Positions 22,100 to 32,139 of a stretch of DNA of 64,000 nucleotides are shown here, piece after piece. This DNA comes from Kappaphycus alvarezii (taxonomy: Eukaryota > Rhodophyta > Florideophyceae > Gigartinales > Solieriaceae), in contig NADL03000462.1 in the NCBI GenBank assembly GCA_002205965.3, positions 1,869,001-1,933,000 on the forward strand. The letters are read 5' to 3'. The translations under genes and the position numbers were made by a program. A model generated the notes under the pieces. The model was not told the DNA's origin. It saw nothing but the letters and a program-made list of their open reading frames with translations, and made no database searches. How positions within the stretch are numbered: position 1 is the stretch's first letter; the number at the start of each line of letters is the position of its first letter.

Positions 22100-22945
22100 A
22101 GAGCTGGAGGAGATGCTAAAGCCCGAGTTATCGTCCCTTCATCATCTGCATGGTCCTTCTCAGTCGATATTGCAACTAAATCGGATGGAAAAGCACGTTT
22201 CTGCGTCGACTATAGAAAGTTAAACGAAATAATGGTGCAGAAAAGGTGGCCCATCCCCAAGCTTCAAGAGATATTTGATGACCTCGGCGTTTCTAAGATT
22301 TTTATAACCCTGGATTTGTTCACTGAGTACTGGCAAGTATGTCTAGCCGAGAATTTCCAAGAGAAGACGACTTTTACTTGCAGATGTGGCAAGTTTCAGC
22401 TCTAATTTATCTCATTTGGGTTAATTAACGCTTCCTTCACGTTCCAGCGCATGGTGGACATGGTATTAGCGGGAATGGAGTTCTTCCATGTCTATATTGA
22501 CGATGTAGTTATACTCCCGCGATCAATAACCGACCATGTGGAACATATGAGGCACTTTTCCGGGCGGCTTTCCCAGAATGGCCTCAAGATTAAGCTAAAG
22601 AAGTGTTTTCTCGCTAGGAAGAAGATCAGTCTACTCGGACATGTCGTAAACGAAATCGGAGTGAGCGTTGACTCAACGAAGATCAAGGCCATCCGTCAGA
22701 CTCCGAGGCCAACGAATCAAATGGAGCTGCGTAGCTTTCTGGGCCTCGCTGGTTTCTATCGACGATTCATCAGTGGATTCGCAAGTATATTGGCAGTATA
22801 GCATGAGGGTACATCGAAGCGTAGACCGTTTAAATGGACAATGGAGATGGAAGAGGACTTCGAGAGCCTGAAGACTTCTCCTACATCTCCCCCAGTCTTA
22901 ACATTTCCATACTCCGACCGACAGTTAATAGTTGAGACGGACGCA
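22100..22945 (+). pseudogene. Ty3/gypsy lineage 2 reverse transcriptase
   Basis: After a frameshift near 22125 the frame reads RFCVDYRKLNEIMVQKRWPI, ITLDLFTEYWQVCL, a TAA at FQL (probably a lost Gln), then SFGLINASFTFQRMVD and VYIDDVV with the catalytic YIDD at 22493-22504. LGHVVNEIGVSVDSTKIKAI and LRSFLGLAGFYRRFI follow, the thumb. The sequence stops being retroviral near 22945, at the start of RNase H, where the right copy of a 26 bp repeat begins. Integrase and 3' LTR are missing. Confidence 0.9.
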
Positions 22946-22955
22946 CAATCGGAGG

Positions 22956-22981
22956 CTCCAAAAACAAAAACAACATCATCA
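22956..22981 (+). repeat. 26 bp direct repeat, right copy
   Basis: It differs from 19901-19926 at one position. It lies immediately after the point where the gypsy lineage 2 coding sequence is interrupted. Confidence 0.85.
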
Positions 22982-23239
22982 CCGAGCACAATACCTCTTT
23001 CATGCAGTTAGTCAGCAAAAACGCAATTACTCGATCTTCGTGAATTTACAGAGTCTTCCTGGAATTTATGAAGATCATACAGTTTCGTTGCTCCATGTGC
23101 CAAATCAGTGATGTAATTACACTGAATAGACCCCTCTACCAAAGACCTTAGTACACTAGAATGAGCCAATACATTTGTAGCAACAGGGCCAAACGTAAGG
23201 AATAAAATAATATTTAAGTGAGATTGCGGGTTGACGGGC
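22982..23239. other. Unassigned spacer
   Basis: A 77-codon minus-strand frame (23008-23241) is present without recognisable motifs. It separates gypsy lineage 2 from the LINE fragment. Confidence 0.4.
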
Positions 23240-24003
23240 AAGGCACCAAGGGAGATGAGGTCAAAGACGCCTAGTTCAGTGCCAAACGGATACTCTTGGA
23301 TCTGGCGGACGAATTGCGCAGGGGCCGGCGTGCCTGATTGACCAGAAAGTATCTATCACCAATTGCCTGTTTCCCAAGTACGGCGACGGAGCGGGGTGTA
23401 GCGTAGTCTGCTGTGCATAAGCGGAAGGTGGCAGCGTCCAGAATGCTGGCGGCAACAGCCGCGTGCAGTGCGGGGCGAATACTGGAGAACCTGTGCCCCT
23501 CAAGACGGAGGTGGAGACATGCTTGTTGCCAGGCGTCGTAGGTGGGGGCGACAGTATGCAGCGCCGTAGGCGAATCGCTGCAGGCAGTCAAACTCCGCTG
23601 CAGGCTCCGCGTCGTGCTGAAGGTCAGCAAGCCGAAACGCGTGAAGCACCCGGCATGCGGAGGCACATAGGCGATGCATGTGGAAGCGGGCCCTGGGGTC
23701 TCGGACCCCTTCCAGCAACGCCGGGGTGCGACGGCACCTCTCTACTTTGCTGTTTAGGAATGTCTTTGTGAAGGCAGCGTTATCCAACGGGGCCCCGAGG
23801 AGCTCGAAAACGTCGCCGGTGCATTCTGCAAGCGGAAATTCGGCCAGGAAAGCAGCGCGGTCAACTTGCGAATTGTGCCGCCAGGATATACGGGTCTTAC
23901 GGGGGTTAATAAACAGACCATAAGACGGGCCGTAGAGCTCGAGGGACTGTAGTGCTCGCCGTAGACCATCGAGTGACCCTATTACTGTACCGTCGTCAGC
24001 GTA
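23240..24003 (-). mobile_element. LINE reverse transcriptase fragment (palm end to thumb)
   Basis: Reading from 24003 down, the frame opens with YADD (complement 23992-24003), the catalytic motif, and continues GTVIGSLDGLRRALQSLE, GLFINPRKTRISW, FELLGAPLDNAAFT and DPRARFHMHRLCASACRV. A frameshift near 23500 leads to LEGHRFSSIRPALHAAVAAS, the thumb region also seen in the LINE at 17500. The fragment starts exactly at the catalytic motif, so the polymerase is cut in the palm. Spacing and motifs place it in the same LINE group as the fragments at 2193 and 11351-17725. Confidence 0.85.
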
Positions 24004-24420
24004 TCACTTATTCAAAATGATACCCTCCTCATCGGCGATTACAACAATAGACGGCCTTATATTCTCACTATACGGGCCTGAAGTGGGGCGAAGACATGAC
24101 TCAACGACATTACGGAATAGCGGGATAGCAGAGGTACTAAATGATTGCTTGGTAATACAGGGGGGGCAGTATTATATATACATGGATGCCGTCTACATGC
24201 TGCGATATTGGTTGCAGGTAGCATTCAACAAAGCAACTGCAACGGAAGAATAAGCTGTACATAATACAGCAATGAGTGCACTACGGGTGTCTACTGAATG
24301 GAACTACAAGAATTTGAAACAACTATGGGGAAGAAATGAATTTGCTACAAGCACGACGGTCACCTATTGCACTTCTGTACATAGCTTCAGCACTACTGCT
24401 AAAATTTAAGACATGACCAG
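24004..24420 (+). pseudogene. HARBI1-like (PIF/Harbinger, DDE_Tnp_4) transposase C-terminal half
   Basis: The frame 24017-24253 reads TIDGLIFSLYGPEVGRRHDS, LRNSGIAEVLNDCLV, then YYIYMDAVYMLRYWLQ. DG-x-GP-x-GRRHD and the (G/M)DxxY block are typical of PIF/Harbinger transposases. After a stop at 24253 a shifted frame has SALRVSTEWNYKNLKQLWG, the conserved VEWxFxxxK region with the final acid. This family is different from transposase copies A-D. The left end abuts the LINE YADD motif directly. The N-terminal half is missing. Confidence 0.85.
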
Positions 24421-24521
24421 AGAAGGGGAGACAGAGCTTCTTTAGATGTAATACCACTTCCTCCGAAGAATACGTCAACATGTAAATTCACCCCATTTCC
24501 AATACCTGTTCAATGGTGAAT

Positions 24522-25503
24522 TTACAAGAAATGCATCACATAGAAGAAGTAAAAGACAAAACGTGATGCAAGAAAAATGCAGGCTACTGTAACTTCTTTG
24601 AGAGTAGTTCGAATATGCCCACCATCTGTTTTCTCTCTTCCATTGCTTGCTTGTTCTTCTTTTTCCATCTCAAAGCGATTTTCATCCAAGGTAAGAGGCC
24701 CATTTGTTGCCAATTGTGCTGCTTCAAAACTCTCTCTTTCTCTATCTACACGCAATCGCTCTAAATCCAAGCGCTCTCTCTCCAACTCGAGTCTCTTCTC
24801 TTCAGACTCACGGCGGTATTGCGCTTGGGAAAGCAGCGAAGATGTAACTTCGTCATCAAAACCGGCAGTTTCCATCGCCCTGTTCCGCTTTTTTCCCTAC
24901 CAGAGCCCATGGTGTCACACTGCTCGTCGCTTATTCCAGAACATTTCAGTGCTTGAGACCTAATATGTTCTCCAGCATGCACCAAACGTCTCTCAATCTC
25001 ATTTCGTTCATCCTTTTATGCCCGAACAGCTTCCTCCTTTTCGTCAATCTCTTGAATAAGATCGTCCAACAGCACTTCCTTGTCTCCGTGCTTCTCGATA
25101 ATACCACTAGCCTCACCTGTACGCTTTAAAGTTTCCTTCCGCTGAGCAATGAGGTGCTTAAATCTGTCGGCTAGGGTTTTGGTAGACTGTTCGCTCATAT
25201 GATTTAAGACGATGTTGGGCATTTGGTTCATAAAAGCTTCATGTACTTGCTGATAGAGTCCCTCAGTCTTCCCACGATCCGATATATGCTCGTCTAAAGC
25301 ACGGACCGCGTTCAAAAGAAAAGGTCGTAGGTTTCAGAAAATCGAAAGCGCTTGCTCTTAGGTTGAGCATTCTCGGTTGGAGAAGGCTTCGCACTGTCGG
25401 GAGGGGAAGAGTTTGGAAAGGAAGGTTAGGGAGAAGGTGTAATTATGGGGTTGGGGCGACTCTCCGATGGACTGCCATCGTCTGGGGCGACGGTTGCCAT
25501 GGA
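24522..25503 (-). pseudogene. Myb/SANT-like DNA-binding partner protein of a Harbinger-type element
   Basis: The ATG at complement 25501-25503 starts MATVAPDDGSPSESRP. After a frameshift near 25430 a Pro/Ser-rich stretch leads to SKRFRFSETYD. A second shift gives NAVRALDEHISDRGKTEGLY, STKTLADRFKHLIAQRKETL, SGIIEKHGDKEVLLDDLIQE. This tri-helix Myb-like pattern with LLDDLI occurs in accessory proteins of PIF/Harbinger elements. The C-terminal frame 24875-24522 is a charged coiled coil (RRESEEKRLELERERLDLER). In this superfamily the Myb-like protein binds element ends and helps the transposase enter the nucleus. It lies convergent to the HARBI1-like fragment and divergent to copy B, and could have served either. 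Several frameshifts make it inactive. Confidence 0.75.
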
Positions 25504-25541
25504 TGGAGATGTTAGCAGTTGAGAGTCGGGTGGCGCGCTCT

Positions 25542-25565
25542 GCATACGAAGTCCACTTCGTATAC
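25542..25565. repeat. Near-perfect palindrome upstream of the Myb-like gene
   Basis: GCATACGAAGT and ACTTCGTATAC are inverted with a 2 bp spacer; 10 of 11 positions pair. The motif TTCGTAT recurs once just beyond. It may be a binding site or part of an element terminus. Confidence 0.7.
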
Positions 25566-25855
25566 AAAGTGAATTACACGAATTTTCCTATCGTAATTTC
25601 GTATGTTTTTTTGTGGATGTGGCATATCTGTACAACTTGTGCAACGTATCTACGAAAAATACACGAAAATTTATAAGGTGTAAATACTTTATTGAGATCA
25701 GAGAAACAGCACAATGTGCCAAAGCTAAAGTAGAAACCCCGATCTTTTTGGTAATGACTGGGTAGATTCATAACCGGATCGCCTCCAGGACTGCAGTGGA
25801 TCGGATCGGCACGCACTAAAGTCACTCAAGCGTCATTGTCGCACCTGATTCTCCC
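25566..25855. other. Intergenic spacer between divergent Myb-like and transposase genes
   Basis: AT-rich at the left, with no frame. It separates the starts of the Myb-like gene (minus) and transposase copy B (plus) and could contain both promoters. Confidence 0.4.
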
Positions 25856-27183
25856 ATGGCCCTCTCACAGTCTCCAACACTGACCCCCGTTCACGACATT
25901 CCCCTACCGTCCCCATTCCAGGCTACAAAAGCCCTTCAAATCCTTGCGGACGCCGCCGTGGAGCGAGAAGGTGGTCTCAACCAGTTTAACGAGGGCATTG
26001 ACGATGACACCGACGAGGAAGCAGATTCCCCTTGCCCACTCTTCGATTTATTTTATGAGTCGTGTGGGTCAAAAGGAATCCACACCATGACTAACTTTGA
26101 TGCCTCGGAATTCAACACGATATAGAATGAATTTTCGGATATTATAAACGAACGGTCCAATGCTGGGCCAGGGTGAAAAGCCCAACACACAGGGAAGGAC
26201 ATGCTTTTCATGACTTTAGCACTATTGAAATTTGGAGGACAGTGGGAAATTATCGCCAAAGTGTTTAGCTTGAAGAAGCCCACCTTTGAGAGGATGATAA
26301 CGAAGTTCATCGATTTACTGAGCAAACCTATGTTCGAGGCCGAAGTGGAGCGTAATGTCTCCCTTTAACGTATAGTGAACTCCTGCGAGATGGGAGAAGG
26401 TTTCGTCACTTTTCGTTTGCCCGGTATGTGACAGATGTGTCCTTTCAACAGGGTAATCGCTCGGGTGGGAACAATCAAGAAGGGAAGGTACATTTCAGTG
26501 GCAAGCACAAATTCTGCGGTTTCAAAGTGGAGGTGAGTGTGCTGCCTACAGGACTCGATCTCAAATGCAAAATTCATTGGCATGGTTCTGTCTTCGATTT
26601 GGAAATATTTCAGCGCAATGCGGACTTCCACAAAACGGCTTTACAAAAATCAAATATTGATGAGTCTATCACCGATATTGGGTTGCTATATGAGAAGTAT
26701 CCTAGCCAATGAGCTGTGTTAATGGACAAGGGGTACCAGGGGGGAGTGAGATTGTCCGCGCTATCACTCCCAAGAGAAAACCGAGAAATGGGATTTTGTC
26801 GAGGGAGGATGAGCCTGGCAACAGAAAGATTTCTTCTGATCGGATCGTCGGAGACAACTTCTTTGGTAGAATATGCTGTTTGTGGGGTGTAATCGGTGGC
26901 ATTTGGAGATGGCAAGAGGATAGATATGACTATGTATTTCAGTTGTATGTTGCTCTCACAAACGTACATATTCAAATGCATCCCATGGAGGATGAGGACG
27001 CCGGTCATCATGGACGTTTTAAAAAGAGGCTTTATTCAATAGGGGAAGATGTTTCTAAGAAATAGAAGCTCGTACAGGACAATTATCGCAATAAGCGGCG
27101 CCGCCGAATTGATTTGCAGTTTCGTACTGTTGAATTCAATAAAATTGACATTAATCCGAGTAGTCATTTGAATAAAGGTCATT
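25856..27183 (+). pseudogene. DDE transposase, PIF/Harbinger-like family, copy B
   Basis: ATG 25856 opens MALSQSPTLTPVHDIPLP, then ATKALQILADAAVEREGG, an acidic stretch and PCPLFDLFYESCGSKGIH. TNFDASEFNTI is followed by TAG at 26123 (Trp in copy A) and TGA at about 26176 (Arg in copy A). A frameshift near 26365 precedes YVTDVSFQQGNRSGGN, VHFSGKHKFCGFKVEVSV, GSVFDLEIF and LMDKGYQGG, a further frameshift near 26738 precedes IVRAITPKRKPRNG and NFFGRICCLWGVIGG, and LTNVHIQMHPM ends the domain. The Ser before the second core Asp is replaced by Phe. The C-terminal basic stretch NKRRRRIDLQF matches copies A and D. It is convergent with copy C. Confidence 0.88.
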
Positions 27184-27598
27184 GATTTTTGATTAATATA
27201 TGACCTGTTGTTTCTGAGGACTATTTGCAATATTACGAGATGATAAAATAATTTCACTATTTGGGGTCATTGATAGGCGGCAAATGGTAAATCTCGTTCC
27301 AATGCTATCATTTTACAACCATAAAGTCAATGCTAATTTACTGAGTCTTTGGTATAGAGACCTAATGTGAGGCCGCAACTTGAAATTGTGTATATTCCGG
27401 AGAACCTCCGTTCTCAGGGTACGTACAGTAAGTGGCTACCCTAATTACAGTAGTCCTTGTCTACGATTGCTCTTATCAGGAAAATTAAGTATACCAACCC
27501 ATTCAAGTAAACAACCAAATGTAGTTTCTGAGAATCAATGCTTTGAATTAAAAAAAAACATTACTCAAGTTACCAATAACTGTGCAGTAACTATGCAC
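27184..27598. other. Spacer between convergent transposase copies B and C
   Basis: AT-rich. 27344-27368 resembles 19448-19475, which is also downstream of a family member (copy A), so it is probably the element's 3' non-coding region or terminus. No other feature is visible. Confidence 0.45.
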
Positions 27599-28669
27599 TT
27601 ACTCACTCAACGTGTCCTTATCATGATTAGAGAAAGAAGTGTCTACAATTCCACTTCTGGAGCGGTATTGCACATCCATGCGCCTAGCCCGCTTTGCCCT
27701 ATACTTCGCTTGTGCTCGAGCACGTTTAGTCACTAAACTTTCCCCAATTTTGTATAGCATGTTCTTCACCTTATGGGAAAACACCTGATCCGCGGCGCTT
27801 AATTGCGCTCAACTGATATGCGAGTTAGTCAGAGCCAAGCAAATCTTAAAAATGGATATATAAATTCGCTCACCCCAACGATACTTCGGCGACGTAATAT
27901 TCCATAAACCGCACATACACCCAACATAATTTTCAACAACGATCCTTTCAGACGCAAAAAGCTTGTAATTTTTCTCCTCTTCTCTCGAAACAAACCAGTC
28001 GTGTGGTTCCTTTTTCAAGTGCACAGTGCCCGTAAACTTCATCCCCCTGACATCCCTCACACAACACTGTCCAATGATCCGGATACTCCTGTGATCCGAT
28101 ACCAACGTCTATAGTCCCTGTTTCGCATCTTTTGTAGCCATCCCAACTTAACACCATGGACACGTGCGGTGAAAATGTCAAAATCAGAAACAGAACCCGG
28201 AAACATTTCACTACATCCTACAGCCAATCCAATTGGCAGCACTTAAACCTCCATTTTGAAGCCGTAGAGTTTGTATTTGATACTTAAATAATGCCTTACC
28301 TCTTCTAATTACCGAAAGGCCGGTTCGCCTGTTTGAAAGTAATATCGGTTGAGTACGGTGCATATGGATAAATTTTAAACCCTTTACCTTTTTCTAGTAT
28401 CTTACTCATCGACTTGCTCTCTAGAATTGAATCGACTCAAAACTCGTACATTTCATCTGCCACCTTGCGAATAAAGGTACCAATGAGACGTTCGAATGAC
28501 GGCCCTTTCATTCCAAAAATTCTTGCGAGGAAGTCCCATGCCCCACCATGCTTGTACCACAGCCATCGTCAAGAAAAAAACAATTTTCCGGTGCACTTAC
28601 TTCGCATGCCCCTCCCAACGTTATGAAAGCTGTTGATATGTTGGTAACATTTATCCCAGATCACCTGAA
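27599..28669 (-). pseudogene. DDE transposase family, copy C, main part (interrupted by the LTR element)
   Basis: From 28669 down it reads VIWDKCYQHINSFHNVGRG and SKCTGK, corresponding to the DNA-binding-like region of copies A and B. The core follows with PGSVSDFDIF, a stretch near 28100 and VENYVGCMCGLWNI, then LTNSHIS and the basic C-terminus KYRAKRARRMDVQYR, ending at 27599. Core blocks lie in several frames and the first-Asp block is badly decayed, so the gene was probably already defective. The N-terminal part is found 13.5 kb away at 42174-42390 on the same strand. Confidence 0.85.
28665..28669. repeat. Target site duplication CTGAA, left copy
   Basis: CTGAA directly precedes the 5' LTR and is repeated directly after the 3' LTR at 42169-42173. 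Five bases is the usual duplication for Ty3/gypsy integrases. Confidence 0.95.
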
Positions 28670-29339
28670 TGTAGTGCATAGGGGGATCCCGGCTTGATCC
28701 TGATTACTACTATCCGGATCTCCCCTCAGTTATGTCTTCATTTATTTTTGGGTACGCCCTATTTTTAACGAGAATTTCTGTATATGCTGACACCCATGTT
28801 CCACTGTCAGGACTGCAGGTTTACAGCTGGCGTGGCACAGCTGACCGCCGCCGACGCCTCCTGACCTTACCCCGATTTTTTCTAGTATTTACTTTATTTT
28901 TGGCTACCCTTCTATTTAGCACCCTGCGGGCCTATTATTGTAGATCAGTCCATAGTACTTAACCTTCTCTCAAGGGACTAGCCCTGCTAGAGTAAAGGTA
29001 TCAACCTTGGTGCGCAGAATTCGACCCCTGACTTCGGCTCTCAACCACTTCAGGCTAGTCCCGTTTCTGTTCGCCATCGTTGCCTCCCTTCTTCCTACTT
29101 TACTAACGCCTCGGGCTAACCCTCTTTATTGTGCGTGTCACTACCCGAATCCAGATCTCCGTTCTACAGTCGCGGAGTTTCCCTGATCAGCGCGCTAGTG
29201 CTCTACCACTCCCCTTTCCCTTTCTCCTGTCGACCGGTCGCAGCAACTCTTCGTCTAACTCCGGATAAACGGCCCTCTACGTGGACTAGTCTGTTCACGT
29301 CGCTTTAGCCTTCTGGCGCTTTCTCGTGGTTGCACTACA
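28670..29339 (+). repeat. 5' LTR of the 13.5 kb element
   Basis: 670 bp, alignable over its full length with 41505-42168. The ends form the inverted repeat TGTAGTGCA/TGCACTACA. It contains a C-rich, stop-containing sequence with no long frame; a 76-codon frame at 28732-28962 is shared with the other LTR but is probably incidental. Confidence 0.96.
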
Positions 29340-29342
29340 TTT

Positions 29343-29360
29343 TGGTCTCGCGGCCTAGAA
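29343..29360 (+). promoter_or_regulatory. Candidate primer binding site
   Basis: TGGTCTCGCGGCCTAGAA begins three bases after the 5' LTR. A TGG start complementary to a tRNA CCA end at this distance is the standard position. I could not identify the tRNA. Confidence 0.6.
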
Positions 29361-29495
29361 AGTCAACAATCTCTTGTGATCACGAATCTTTTTTCGCCTG
29401 TGGCAATTGGTAATTTGTCTCCGGACGTTTGTTTCTTTTGCATTTTGTTGCTTTCAAGTGATTTTGTCTTGTGTGTTGTCTAGCCAGCAGTCGTC

Positions 29496-32139
29496 ATGGT
29501 GCGAACAAGAAGCAGCTCTCGCGGTTCTCAGACGGGTGATTCCCAAGCTAGTCCCGCCATCAGAGCCGCCTTCGCTGGACCCAGCACACCAAACATTGTA
29601 GCTTCCCATGTAGAAAGGTCTGCCACAACAGGTTTGGCGAGCCCAACTCTCCAGGACCAACGGGTTAACGTTTCGGGTGTATCCCAACCACTTGCGACTT
29701 CCGCGTTGACATCCGGCACTGTTCCCTTGTCAGCCTCCATTGAGACGGTCACGTCTGGCGCCCCAGCTTTGTCTCCGCGCTTTCCAGATTCCACGGCCCG
29801 TCCGGATCAACCCCCGCAACCTCCTTTGGCTTCGCTGCCGAATACCAGTGCGGGATCAACCCGACGTCCTATTCCAGTTCCTTTTTCTGCTCCCCTCAAT
29901 CCCGCTCATGTGATCACAAGTCCCCTCGCCTTCGGGCGTTCTGATTCGGAAAATCCGGTTCATGTGCTATCTGGTTCTCCGAGTAAACCCCCTGCCTTAA
30001 TGGCTGATCCCTTGTACCGTCATCCTTGCGCACAAGTCCCGACCGTTCCGGTCTCGTCCTCGCTAGAACCCGGCCCTTCGCAGATGCGCGGTCCATCTCA
30101 AGGTGTTCCTGTGGACGCTGGAAATGTTGCGACAAGCGCAAGAGTCGTGAACTCTGTACATTTGCATAGGCCTAATTCTGTTTGTACCAGTATATATGAT
30201 CCTAATGTTAGTTCAAGGTTGGGAGTTCCCGTCAGTTCTGCGGGACCCGCCTTTGTTCCTTTGTCTGTGAGACCTTCGCTCGTACCTGCGTACAGTGATC
30301 GAGAACTTCTCGAGGCATTGCAGCAACTCCTGCAACGAGTTGAGCTCGAGAACGGGCTGTTGCGAGTGGAACTCACGGCGATAGTGACTTTAGTGGATGA
30401 TCATGCGGCACTTTTGAATAATGTGTCTCCGGTTATCGGGCGAAACCGAGAAGATGCCAATCAACTGAAAGAGCGTGTTTCGACAGTGCAGCCTACCCCT
30501 CAGGAGACTCCCAACGTGAACGAAACTACTACCCAGTTAACTGAATGGACTAACCGCATCGAGCGCTTGGAATCTGCCCCGCATCGAGAAGAACTCATGA
30601 AGGAAATCGAAAAGTTTGATATCATCGACCCGAACGAGAAATCTCGAAAATCGAAGTCATACCGTCCTCGTTCTGGACATGGTGAACGCGGACGCGCGAG
30701 AAGAACGGGGAAGTCCTGGGATGGAGATAGCGAAGGGTCGTCGTCCAACGAGGAAACTACGGATGATCGGTCTGACGCAGGGACCGATGTGTCGTTTCCT
30801 GATCTCGTTCCCCGGAAAGGTCCACGGTACCTGGGCTTGAGTTCCCTCATTGAGGGAACTCAAGCCCAAGGACCTAAAATTGAATGAGCTGGTCTCGTAT
30901 CGTTATAATCGTTTATCGAATCGAGCTCTTTCTCGTACTGGTCGTGAAACGGGTATAATCAAGGACCACATCAAGATACTGGAATTGACCATGGGAGATC
31001 TCGCTTCTGATGGGTCTGACCCGGTCCTGATTTTGGACATTTTGAATCGGTTTACCGATGAGTGTGATACGCTGGAGATGTCCGAGGCGCAAGCGGTAGT
31101 CGCGGTACAGTACTTCCTGAAGGGAGATGCGGCTGCGTTGTTTCGTAGTTCGAAGGCGACTTCGTGATCTGCGGATGGAATCTCCAGTTGGCCGGAAGCT
31201 ATACAGTTTCTCTTTCGCACATACGCGACTCTTAGCGTACTTCGCGAGGCGGTCATTCACGCGAGGACGCTTCATCAAGGACCAAATGAAACGGAGACTG
31301 CGTTTGGGACTCGCGTATTGAGGGCCTGTTATCGCATTGGAAACGTCATTCCTGTTTCGGGCAAGATGAAGATGTTTATTTACTGTCTATCCGAACTAAC
31401 TGATTCTGCGAAAGCACTTTATCGCGAGGAACACCCGGGCTCGGACGAAGGTAACTCCGCGCGATCGAAAATCAAGCGTGCTCGCGAGCCAATGCGTCTT
31501 CAGACGTCTGTGAGAACGAGCCAGACTCGGCTTACGAAAACAGGAGCAGCGATGATAGCAGATGTGGAAGAAGAGTTAGTGTACGGAGACTCGTCGCTGG
31601 GTTCTAGTGATGCTCAAGGCTTGGAGCTAAACCTCGCGGATACGCGATCGTCCATCCTGACCTCTAAACTGCCATCGACGGATATCTGCACAGTCTCGGA
31701 TGAAAGAGAAGACTCGATACTGTACGCGGACAACCGCAAGCAGTATGTGAGGCCATCCCCTATCGCGTATGCGCAAGGTGCACAGGCTCGCCCTAGGTGG
31801 GTGAATATCCGTCCAAAGGCACCAGGAAGTCCGGGGAAGACTGTGATTTGTTACAAGTGTTATGAAAAGGGACATGTCGCCCCGGAGTGTACTCTTCCAG
31901 CTCGACAGTTGCATCAAGTGATTGTTAACTACGAGGGACTCTCGGGGGAGGAGCGTAATCGCGTGCCGAATACGGCGTACCTGAGTGCTAAGGCACACTT
32001 TGCGGTGAGCGCTAATGCAAGTCAGACGCATCCGCGCGGCCCCCCCTCTCCTAATGTACGAACAGTTCCCAGTCCTGCTAACGTTCCCCCTCGTGTACTC
32101 ACACGCGCGTCGGACAAGCCGGATGAGCAGAGAAACTAG
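29496..32139 (+). pseudogene. gag of the 13.5 kb element
   Basis: ATG 29496 opens a 463-codon frame, MVRTRSSSRGSQTGDSQ, rich in Ser, Pro and Thr, with a leucine-rich possible coiled coil (ELLEALQQLLQRVELENGLL). At 30832-30868 an inverted repeat coincides with a one-base frame change. The protein then continues as RELKPKDLKLNELVSYRYN and EMSEAQAVVAVQYFLKGDAA. An in-frame TGA lies at 31165, then comes a retrotransposon gag core (WPEAIQFLFRTYATLSVLRE, TAFGTRVLRACYRIGNV). A zinc knuckle CYKCYEKGHVAPEC lies near 31850. The frame ends with TAG at 32137. Total length near 880 codons is long for gypsy gag because of the N-terminal extension. Confidence 0.88.
30832..30868. repeat. Perfect 18 bp inverted repeat at the gag frame change
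   Basis: TGGGCTTGAGTTCCCTCA and its exact reverse complement are separated by one T at 30850. The gag reading shifts by one base here. The sequence could form a very stable RNA hairpin, or record a quasi-palindrome repair event that added a base. Confidence 0.9.

Noticed and set aside
25542-25565. Palindrome with arms resembling a loxP arm
   Set aside because: The spacer is 2 bp instead of 8 and no recombinase or second site is present. The resemblance is to a short ATACGAAGT motif only.
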